From Undaria pinnatifida (Eukaryota; Sar; Phaeophyceae; Laminariales; Alariaceae): a DNA stretch of 64,000 nucleotides. Positions 26,101-38,100 of the stretch are shown in pieces. The stretch is from assembly GCA_012845835.1 (NCBI GenBank), contig JABAKD010000018.1, forward strand, positions 10,604,179 through 10,668,178, written 5' to 3'. How positions within the stretch are numbered: position 1 is the stretch's first letter; each line of letters starts with the position of its first letter. The notes below the pieces were generated by a model that did not search any database, was not told the DNA's origin, and saw only the letters and a list, made by a program, of their open reading frames with translations. A program made the position numbers and the translations under genes.

Positions 26101-29100
26101 TGTGGTCATCACGTACCGGGTAAGGGTGTCTCGTTGTGGTTTAGTGACCACCCTCTGGATATTTCACAGCCATCACAATAGCCATCACAGCCATCACAGC
26201 CATCACAGCCAACAAAACAAACGCAACCTATGTAGACGAGTGGCGCATCGACCGCATCGACCGCATCGACCGCACGGAGTAAGACGGGCTCCTGGCTTAG
26301 GGTTTGGTTCGTTTTTTTCCCTAACTACGATTGACGCACGATACTAATATTAATAGTACTGATAGTATGAATAGTGCAGTAGAAGCGGGCCGATTTTTGC
26401 TGGGGTTCCTGAGCATTACTGAGTAATAGAGGATCTCTATATCTCAGCCAAAATGTGAAATTTGAGATGAAATGGAGGTTAAATGAAATAAATGAAAGCA
26501 CTAGCCGAGGATAAATCCCCTGTCCTATACAGTATTAGCTAAAATAGCTCTGATAGTCCGGGGTTACTGCGTATAATTAAGATATAAATGACCTCCAAAT
26601 CTCAACCAAATGCTGACTTTGATATGGAATGAAGATTAACTGAAAGAGCTAGTCGAGGAGCAACCCCCTGGCCTATAGCTAAAATAGCTATCATGAACTA
26701 TTGTATGATACATATTAAAAGAATACCCTCGGAAATATTAATATTAATAGTAAATTCCAACGATTGTGGCTTGGCACGATTTCGCCAGGCTGCATTAGCT
26801 ACAAGGTAGGCTGTATTAGCTTGACGAGCCCCGTCGGTCAGAAACCATTTGCCGAAAAGTGCTAACCTTTCGTGTACCAGGTATTGAAGTCAAGCTAGCT
26901 ACCATAGGGAGAGCAGTAGGGGGGTTGCTTTTCGGGCTACCCCATTTCGTTACAGTATCGTTGACATTGAGCTTTCCGTGCTTTTCGGTTTCAAAACATG
27001 CACCGGCAACGATACTACGGGGTTGTCTTATTTGCTATGCTGCGGCATTTTTTTTTTCATATGTCCGGTTTGGAGCGAGGCACGGGACCAATTTCGTGAG
27101 TGGCCTACACTCGGAGTGAATATGGCGGTATAATACCATATATTGTACTTCCGAAGGACTATTTAAATATATGTATATAATACTATGTATATAATCGTGA
27201 GTAAAAATATATTCTACACTGGTATACAATACAATGTACAATGATATGGGTCGCAAATACACTTTCTACCGTTACGCAGGCAGATCTTCTCGTGAAGATT
27301 TGGATGAACGCTAGCCGTTCCAGAGGTGTTGGATATCGTGTCTTGTTGTACTAAAAGTGGTCGTGGAATCTCGGTAGATTCTGATGTCAGAGAGGCGAGC
27401 AATCATGTCAGAGAGGCTGGCAATCACGTTTCCCGCTGACAAGTAATCTCTGTCGACTCTCTGTTTGCCACTGAAGCACCCTTGGTTGCCTCGGGGCACT
27501 TCTATCGTTACCGTCGCTTGGTTCGTCGTCGAACCTTGCTCCAACCTGGCGTGTCCTCCACGCTACGCAAGACAAGAAGAAGAATTGTTGCAAGTCGCGA
27601 GTCGAACCTCGGTTACCCCAAACCCTCAATGATAATATTAGCACCAGGTATGCACACTCCTGTAAGACCGCATCCTTAGTCAATCCAAGTAGTGGTGCGA
27701 CGTGACGTTGCTTATCTTGCTCATCTTGCTCATCGCGCGCAAACTGGACGGCCGATAACGACGCACATCCCGCATTTCCATTGCCTTTTACTAGCCTTTT
27801 CGGTGCTAAGGGTCGATGGGTTAGGTGCGTTAGCAACGAACAGGTAGGGTGTTCGCAGGGTGCCAGGCACCAAGATTGATTAGGTAGAAGAACGTGTAAG
27901 AATATCATTGAAACCGATCAGCATCACAGCTCATCACAACTCATCACAACTCATTACAACTAATCACAACTCATCACAACTCACAACATATCGGACTAAC
28001 CCAACCCCCGAAAAAATAGCAAACACTGGCCAAAATTTCATTTGTATCCTACTTTGTCGTCGCTTGGGTTGGCTGTAGGTGGTTATGACGTTCGTCGGTT
28101 CCAATCCTTTGTTGGATGTTTTTCAACCCAACCAAACGTGGTATCCCGAAAACACCCTAACAATATATCACTAACAAAGTTGAGGTTATTTGTTGTAACG
28201 CCCGAAAGAAATATTCGTCTTCGTGCTGGCACCAGGCGAGGTTCTGCTCGCGACATAAGGAGCCCGGCATGTGTAACGTGGTGACAAGAAGATGTTCCGT
28301 CGACGGTTGCTCCAAGATCCCGACACACGTATCGAAGGTGAGCTATTATCGTGCTGCTTCGATGGGGTAGCATATTACTCTCGTACTGCTTCGATAGCTA
28401 GAATTGTTTTCGTGTTGTTTCTATACGTGCGGTAGGATTATGCTGGTGTTGCTTCGATAACTAGGGTTGTTCTGGTGTTGCTTCGATAAGCGAGATTTTG
28501 CAGTGAATTGTTACGGCCAACTTCAGCTCCAGTGGCCAACCCTCCCCCCCCCCAAGGGACAAACGACGAAATACGTTGGCTCGTTCGATCATTATCCAAT
28601 GTAACGTCATACCATCAACGTCCTGTGCTAGGAGACGTTGGGTAGAAGATTTTGGCCCAATTTCATCTGGCAGATGAGGCTCCTATCCTAACAAGCAGTA
28701 CGCAATAGCCAATAGCCAATAGCCAATAGCCCATAGCCAATAGCGGTGGGATATGCTTTTCTTAATCATCCCTATATAGTGCGGCAGTAGTATTAATAGT
28801 GTGAATAGTATGAATAGTATGAATATCATTAATGGTAACGGCAGGGGTTGCACGGTTTGAGTTAACTACCTTATGGCGTTTCTCACCTTTTCACCTTCTC
28901 ACCTTCTCACCTTGTTACCGTTGTGACCGTTGTGACTTGTATAGCGCGGTTGAGCTCCTCGAGTATAGCAGTGCTATTGGTTAGTGTGGTGTTATTGTGA
29001 TCATTGTAGGAGTATTAGTATCTGTTTTAGTATCAGCATAGTATGTTAATAAGGACTAGCGCATAGAAACGTTGGTCGGGTTGCGCGAACGAATGCCTTC

Positions 29101-32100
29101 GAAGTCATGTTTTGGGTGATGATGGATGATGATGTTGGTATTGAACTAGCTCCTCATGTTAGGACCTCAGAAAATTGTCAGAATCTCCTGCTGCATCCCT
29201 AGCGTGAGATGAGCCTTTTGCTTTATGTTGCAACAGTTTTGGTGGCATACCTGGTCCATGCGATCGGTCATGGAGATAGGCGTTTATTTTTTGTCAGCGT
29301 CAGTCTTTGGGCGAGAGACAGAGCTCCTGCAGCAAAAACTCTTGCACCCGCTGCCGCAGCTGTTTCTAGCGCTATAGACCAGCACTAGGGCGTACGAACG
29401 CTTGCCATGTCTACACCTGGTATTAATGACCATGACAATCAGAACGACGTTGAAAGGTGGATGGGTTTGCTCGGTTGTAGTTAGGTTATGACGACGAAAA
29501 CGGACCGATCCTATTCATCGTGAGACGTACGTGCCGCGGCGGGACGCGGTGAGAGCAGTAAGGGTTGCCCCGACCTTTTCACATCTAATGTCGTTTTATA
29601 AATTGTGTTGACCCCGCTTGCCACTACCACTACCACCATCTGGGCTTAGTGATCATGCCATCATCATGACATCATCAACGCCTGCCCAACCGAGTAAGAT
29701 GACGACTCATCTTGTATATTTGATCGTGGTTGGTGTTTTGAAGAGCTGGCGGCGTTTTTCGGAGATGTATACGAGTGCTAAGGTAGAGGCTAAGATGGGG
29801 TTATCGAGTTTCAGTCAAAACCTTTACTGACGAACGGGAGTCTGCAGAAGGATTATTAATGGACATGTGCTAGTAATAGTAGTGTAGAGTACAAGTAGTG
29901 TAGAGTAATACAACCAATAACTATTGTAGAGTAATACTACTAACATAGTACTACTACCAAGAGTACGGCAGAGGTGCACCCTCTGTTGTTCTGATATTTT
30001 GGACATGATAAACGACTCTATACCTCACCCACAAAAAGGTATTCACACAAAAATAATTGGCGCAAGTAGATGAACTAATAATGATGTCATGAATGATCCC
30101 ATGGCCGAGGTATACGACGAAACATATTGCAAACAAGATTGGCATCATTAGCATCATTGTCACCATTGGCATCATTGGCATCATTGGCATCATTGGCATC
30201 ATTGGCATCATTGGCATCATTGGCATCATTGGCATCATTGGCATCATTGGCATCATTGGCATCATTAGCATCATTGGCATCAGTGGCATCAGTGGCATCA
30301 GTGGCATCATTCCGACGATTTTGGGTTAAGGAACTCCGTTGTCCTGAAAATACTTTCACCCGAAAAGGGCTAACACTATCGTAGCACGCGCGTCACTACC
30401 TAATGCTGCTGAAATGAAATTCGTGGTTTTCAATGACATTCGTTGTACACCTAAGCCGTGGGGTTTCCAGTGCGTGGTCCAGAGCGTGATGTTTTTTTCT
30501 CAAGAGTTGGTAGCTGGGGGAAAGGGTTAGGGTTGGGCATCAGGCTCCTCGAGTGCAGAGCCCCAGGAAAATTCGGTACATCATTATGGTAGCATGTGCC
30601 GGTGGGGGGATAGCCTATGGAAGGCAAGGATATGAGCGTTTTCATCACGTGTGAAGCGACTTACTGTAACTCAGAAGGCCTGAAGTTAGTAGCGGTAAGG
30701 TGGCCGTCGACATCGCACGTTGTGGCTCGGATGTGGTTCCGAACTGCTCCTCCCTTCCCCTTCGCTTTTGTTTTTCTACCTTTGTTTTGTCGTTTTTTCT
30801 TAGGAGGACAAGGAACATCGCGTGTGCACGACCCACAAGGTGGAGGGGATGATCAGCGCTTCCACGAACCGAGCTTGCGACGCCTCTGGGTGCTCTAGAA
30901 ACCCCATATTCGGGTGAGGGGTGGAGACGAATACCACGACAGAACAACGTTTTTTTTTGGCTCCTCGTTAGGGGAGCTCTGTCCAACACCCAAAAGTTGG
31001 CGTTAAAAAACAAGGGAGTTCAACCCGATTAATAATCCCATGGACTAATGCCCTAGGATTGTGACGAAAAATGTGCCAAAACCAAAATGCCATTACGGCG
31101 GTATTAGGAAGGTCCTCAGTCGATGAGGTGATAGATTGAGGAGAACTGGGCTGGGCAAAAAAAAGCGCTGTGCCCCTATCATGGCACGATCCGTTACACA
31201 CACAGGACACACACACGACATCTACACCCCACACCACACGCAAGTGCACGCGGCTATGGGCCTTGGCATCCGTTGTTTTGTGTGTTTTTGTCGATCTGTT
31301 GTGGTGCGTTTACCTTTTCCTCGTGTAGTGTTTGGGCTGCGTGGCGCTACGTAGAACATGAACAAATCGAAGGAGTGCGTTGGTATGAAGAGCTCTCGTC
31401 GTCACGAAGAACCAAACTCTCGTGTATGGTTGTCGAGATACGTACAATCGATTGTGATCCAAGTAGTTGGACGCCAACTGGAGTGGACAACGCTTTTGCC
31501 TCTGCTCTCGACCGGAAAAAGTAGACGAAACCCGATACTATTTCCTCAAACGATCGCGCCATTGCAATGATGTATTGTTGGTCTCGCGTAAAAAATGTGT
31601 CGCTATAATCTAATTTGTGGTGATTCGTGGCGACAAGACGGCCACCAATAGCTCTGGGTTCATAGAATACCTCTTCGGGAAAAATGTACCAACAATGATA
31701 CATTCATGAAAGCGTTGTTTGCGGCCACGACGACGTTTATCCCGCCGCAGAGTGTAACGAAAGCAACTTTTTAGATTCGGTTATCACACTGGGCGCATGG
31801 CGTTGCGCAAGCTTCGTCAAAGCTTATCGCTCGAACCGCAAGGCACGGGCCTGTGCTGGACGGCATGCGAGCAGCAGGGTACTACTTTTGTGGTAGGCGT
31901 TCAAACTGAGAGGAGGCTGATGAAACCGCGGTCCTCATTTCCCTGGTCGAAGTATCTAAATGGCAGAGTCCCTCCCCTCCCCTAAGATATGGGCATTAGG
32001 GATACCAGACGCGTGCTACGACAGAGGTATATCTAGCATGTTTTGGCTATTACTTGGTATAAAAGTGTCTGGCCTACGGGGCTCCTCGACTGAATAGCTA

Positions 32101-35100
32101 GCAATCCTTAGAAATACCCTTACAATGTCCTTGCAATGTCCCTACAATGTCCTTACAGTGTCCTTGGCGTTGAAGTAACCTTTGCGTTCTACTCTGCATA
32201 AATCACTCGTTTATATAGTTATGTATAGGACATGGCATGACATGATGATGATGGAGATGATGATGATGATGACGATGACGACGACGATGATGATGGTGAT
32301 GATGATGATGATGGTGATGCTGATGATGATGATGATGATGACGATTATTATTACGACGTGGAACTGTCCATCGGGATGCGCTTTCAGTTTTTCTCACGGT
32401 CAGTGTCTCAGCGAGGTGTACAGCTGAAGTGAGGACCCTCAAAATGTTCAGGTGGAATCCCTATCGTCAAGCACGGCGAGACGGCATTCACGTAATCGCC
32501 ACGAGGTATAAGACACCCTGATACGACTATCAGGTATGTAGTTTGTGTGTATCAGCGCTGGTATCGTGTCTTATACGTGCGTTTGTCGTCTTACATGGCA
32601 GCTATGAAGGACAGCGAGGCAATCGATGCGCGGGTCACAAAGAAGACGGCATGGTCGACGTCAAGCACGCCCGCTGCCAGAATCAAGACTGCAGCAAGGT
32701 TGCCGCCTATGCTTTTGAGGTGAGCGCTTTCAATCCCGACTATCCCCTATGAGACCCATTCCTCGTTGACAAAATATCCGAATAGCGCGATGATAGTAGA
32801 TCATATCAAGTGACTAGGATGAGCGTGTGGCTGGAAAAGTATGTCTTTGCTGTAGGATTGTGGTACAGCTACACACATTGCCGTTAGGATACCTTGGTGT
32901 TGCCGACGCTGCAATCGGAAAGAGCTTTCGATATATTTTCTCTTGAAACCCCAAAGAGGCTAGCCTCATAGGATAGCAGTCGCAAGAGATCGATTGTCTG
33001 GACCATTCCAATTATTCGACAGCTTCCAAACTCAACTGACTGTAGACACAACAGTTAGTGTATGGTTTGTTAGTTTGTTTCCTTGCTTGCTCCTTTGCTT
33101 GTGTGTGTTTTTTGTATTTTTACGCAATACTTAGTATATACTAGTAGTATTGAGTACTGGGCTCCTCATGAGAAGGAGCCCCGTGAGAACCGTATCCTAA
33201 CAATAGCGTGGGAGTAAGAAATTTGACAGCTGCCATACTGAAGTTACTTAAGGACTCGCCTTTTCTCGTTTATTTACACACTGGCGGATTCAACTGATTC
33301 GAACAATAGGGTGTTTGCGATTTCCAAATTTGTTTGGGTTGGAAAAAAAACTGACTATACTATTGAAACAGATCGACGTCTTAAATCAAGGCCAACTAAC
33401 TCACCAAAATTTAGGTTAGAAAAAACACAAAATGGTAGGAAATGATAGATCTAAACCCACTTTTTTGCTATCTTTTCGTTGGCCGGGTTGGCTTTAGGTT
33501 GTGACGTATCAATACTATTTATAATATTTTATAATACGAAGTACCCAACTTCTACCCAACCAAGGTTGGTAGTTCGCGAACACCGCAGTAACGTGCTCTA
33601 GAGGAAGGTTGCGTGCACGGGCGCTTTTGGCGATGGATCACTTGCTGCGGTAAGGGCAGCCTTCGTTGGGCACACTGTAGTACTGTACTATTTAGGACTG
33701 GCGGTATGCTACTAATATTAGGGCATTTAACGGGTCGGATCGAGTCTGGCGGGTCGGGTCGGTTCGGGTCGGGTCAGGGTGACCGGATTGGATCCGTGAT
33801 ATTACGAAAAGACTCGATCCGACCCGTGAGGGTTTAAACACCTCCCGACCCGCCCCAGCTCGAACCGTGATTTTTTTTGTAGCGTTCTGACCCGACCCGC
33901 GGGCCGGGTCATGATCCGTGAAAAGCCCTGGATACTATTAAGACACTAATAATACACAAATAATCAGTGCCAATCAACCAATGACTACTGTACACTACCC
34001 ATTGCCGTTGGAGCAGCACTGTTTGTATTCCTTATTTACGTTGACCATTGTTTACGTTGACCGTTGTTTACCTTGACCATTGTTTACGTTGACCATTGTT
34101 TACGTTGACCATTGTTTACCTTGACCATGGTTTACCTTGACCATTGTTTACCTTGACCATTGTTTACCTTGACCATTGTTTACCTTGACCATTGTTTACC
34201 TTGACCATTGTTTACCTTGACCATTGTTTACCTGAATTGTTTACGTTGACCATTGCTAACCTTGACCTTTGCTTACCTTGACCATTGTTTACGTTGACCA
34301 TTGTGTACGTTGACTAATGTTTACGTTGACCGTTGTTTACCTTGACTATTGTTTACGTTGACCATTGTGTATGTTGACCATTGTGTACGTTGACCATTGT
34401 GTACGTTGACTATTGTGTACGTTGACTATTGTTTACATTTACCATTATTTACCTTGACCGTTGCTTGCCTTGACCATGACATTGTTCGTCGGGGTGCGGT
34501 GCGCTTGCATTTCTTCCCATACTCAGTTTTTGGGTGACGTATATAGAGTTTTCCTGAACGTGTCATGTCAAGTCGTGTCAAGTCGTGTCATGTCGCGTCA
34601 TGTCATGTCATGTCATGTCAAGTCTTGTCGTGTCAAGTCACACCTTAAGAAAGTTTAGGCGCGCAACCTTACCGTTACCGTAGCCTGCGACTGCGTCAAC
34701 CATCGTGGCTTGGCGATTTTTCCCTGCAACGATACGAGCAACTCGGTGCGGCTGAGACAGGCGTTAACGGACCGAATATCCTCACTGTGTTTCGTTCGTT
34801 TGCCTCAGCGGGAACAGCCTCGCTTCTTATCCGGCAACTCGAATTAGATCATGCTGAGGACACCGATCATGCATCTGTCTGGCCTGACCGGTCTTGTTTG
34901 TGAAGCGGTTATCTGAACTGTCCAATGTGTGATCGGTAGTGGGCGGAACGTACTTCCTTTCAACGGGATCAATATCACATGCAATACAATGTAATACCAT
35001 CATGTAATACCACCATGTATTACCATATGCATATGTACCATTTTGCTTTTTTTGCCTAGTCCGTCCCTTTTTCTCCGCCGGCGCAGAGTTTTTTGGTGTG

Positions 35101-38100
35101 CTTTCTTCTGCAATGCGATCAGACTACCCGTCGGTATATTATCAGCCGTGTGCCGGGCTCATGGGACGTCCGTGGCGCGAGCTATGGCCGCGGAAAGCCG
35201 CCGAAACTGGCTCTATTTTGCGGGGTATGAGACACTTCTGTCCCCGAGCAACTACACACTAGACGTATTTAAGCCTCGAGGTTAGGTCTTAAGTACTTCC
35301 AACTGGAAGAGCTAGGCCATTCGATATTTCGACCTTAAACGCATGAAAAAAACACCATATGTCTAAAACTCGAAATAGTGGTCTCTTTTAGTACGCATAA
35401 AAAGAAAAGCCGAGGAAAGATCAAACTACTTGAAAATAGACTATGATATTTCTGCACTACTCCAGACGCAGATGGCAAGACGAGGATTTATGTCATGAGT
35501 CAGCACATGAGTGGGTGGAAACTTCGAGAAAGACCCTCCCCTGCCCATGCTGTGCGAGCTTGAACAAACGGCCAAAACAAATAACTGGTGCCTGGCAAAA
35601 ACATTGAGTGCTTCGTACTCCATACTCGCTTCATATGTAGGATACCAGGCGTCTGCCGCCTTCGGTGTGCCTCAGTGTGGCAGTCAGTACAGCAGCACAG
35701 CAGGACTGGCCCTCAACCCGGTTCAATTTCCACCCTCGAAATGTAGGCATCCGCGGGAAAGAGGCAACAGGGTTGTAAACTGCAGCAGCAGCTCCGGCCA
35801 TGCGCTACGTCGGGCACAAAAACCAAACAAAAAAAATGTGTCATCGAAAAATTACAGCCTCTCAGGACGAGAGAGCAGGAGCACGAGCGCGCGACGAACT
35901 ATGTCAGAGTCCCAGTTCTCTGACCGCAGAGAACGCCAGGGTAGGAGGAGTCTCGCGGGCGTTTTCCACCGGCTAGTTGTGCTGTAGTTGGGTTGGCTGT
36001 TGGGGTGCTGGTTGTCTGTGTGTTGTGCTGTGTTGTTTTGTTTTGTGGTGTGTTGTGTTGTGTGTGCGCTCGATCCTCGTGAATGAACAAGGACTCCTTT
36101 TCAAGTAATAGTACGTAGAGGCATGCCGCTCCACGAGAGTGGGTCGCCTCTGACCACCGCCAACGTTTCTGATGGTGTTGTACACGCAGGTTGATTAACC
36201 CGGGTTGGGGATACACCAAGCGGCTTGCTAGGTTGAGCGTTGAAATTACTGCGTGGGTGTTGTGCTGTGCTGCTGCTGCAGAGTGTCTGATGTTTCCTCG
36301 AGCTATTGTCGTCTGAAATGCTGTTGTTTGCTGGAAAATACTCGGAAAATTGCTTCAAATATGCACTTGGGCCAAAATGTGCCCAAGTGCATATTTTGGG
36401 AAAATCCACATCTCACCGTGGTCTGCCGTGGTCGATAGGTCGATAAAAAAGACCTATTTTTTAGACATTCAAAACACGATAGGGCTTAATTTGGTTTAGA
36501 GCCAAAAATATAGGCATATCGTCAGGCTTAAATACGTCTACTACACACACGGTGGAACTTTAGTCCTCGCACGTACATCGGGGTGGCATCAAAATGTATT
36601 TGCGAGAGAATTTTCCCGCACTGCTAGACGCGGGCGCGGTGTATATGTACCCGCTGCAACGACGTGAACTATGTCATTACTGTGAGTTCTCCCTCACAAT
36701 TGACACGGTGGTTACCATACAGCAGTAGCGAAACCTGTATAAAGAGATATAAAGTAGCAATACAACCCAAGCAAAAGTAACGATGTGCACACAACAGACC
36801 ATATCGGCAACAAACATCGGTATAAACTGTCTACGATCACAGCAGCAGCAAGCAACCGCGGCAATAATATATAGATCATAAAAAATCAAATTTTATTGAG
36901 AACGGGATTTTTTTCTGGATGGACCGAGGAGAATAAATACACAAGACCTTTACTCTCATCAAAAGAACATACACAGCGGTTTTACAATAGAGCACCACCA
37001 GCAAGCAGCACGTAGTCCATAGACTCTTAAGAGTTTATTGTCATATGAGCAACGACGGGAACTATGTCGTTACTGTGAGTTCTCCCTCACAATTGACACG
37101 GTGGTTACCATACAGCAATAGCGAAACCTGTATAAAGAGATATAAAGTAGCAACACAACTCAAGCAAAAGTAACGATGTGCACACAACAGACCATATCGG
37201 CAACAAACATCGGTATAAACTGTTTAACTGTTTAAGCGCGCGGGGAAAAATACTGGACACAGAAAACACACAACAAATTGACACCAATGATTCCTCTAAC
37301 AGCAGCGACAGCAGTACAAACCCATCAGACAGCGAAAATGATCAAGACAACAACAGCGGCAACAATAACAATTCTGGTCGATGGTCCATTATTCCCGAGA
37401 TTGGTGATGGTGGATGTTTATTAAGATGTATCTCGCGTCGTGTGCACAACAACCCAGCTTTACATCACATCGTCCGTGCACATATTATTGCCCACATCAC
37501 AACCAATTTGTACACCGTTATCCCAGGATCAGGTTTCAACACTTTCCACGACAGCATCTTAGCTGGAGCAAATCAAGAACTTGTGGAAGTCGCTGGATCT
37601 CAACCTACTACATATTCGAGTGTTGAAGAGTATCTCCACTTCATGTCACAGCCTTACGCATATGCTACAAACGTAGAATTAATTGCTGCCACGCAGTTAT
37701 ACGGAGTGGACTTTCGAATATCTTATCACACCGAGCCTCAGCAATATCCCAACCCTCCTCCTCCAAATGTCTGTGATATCTTATATTATCCACATTCTTT
37801 CCACTACGCATCCCTCCGATATACACCTTCTGCATAAATATTTCATCATCAGTTGTAGTCATTCGACTTGCGTCGCCCCCGGGAGGCACGTGTCCACCTC
37901 CCGAAGGGGAACCTTGTAATGTAATACCACCATGTAATACCATAATGTAATACCATAATGTAATACCATAACGCAATACCATCATGTAAAACCATAATGT
38001 ATTACCATCATGTAATATCATCATGTTCTTTCGTGTGTTTGCCGCAGGGAGAGAAGCCTCGAGTATGTTTCGGACACAAACAGGCGGGAATGCTGAGCAT

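Noticed and set aside
27575-27625. Possible tRNA T-arm (GGTTCGACTC on the minus strand)
   Set aside because: The stem bases do not pair fully and no A box, anticodon arm or acceptor stem could be found at the right distance.
30617-30898. 93-aa + strand frame as a separate gene
   Set aside because: It overlaps exon 5 of the EsV-1-7 gene in the wrong frame; the motif is only present in the exon 5 frame.
35511-35987. 158-aa + strand frame in intron 6
   Set aside because: No recognisable domain; composition drifts to Ser/Arg-rich; no evidence beyond openness.
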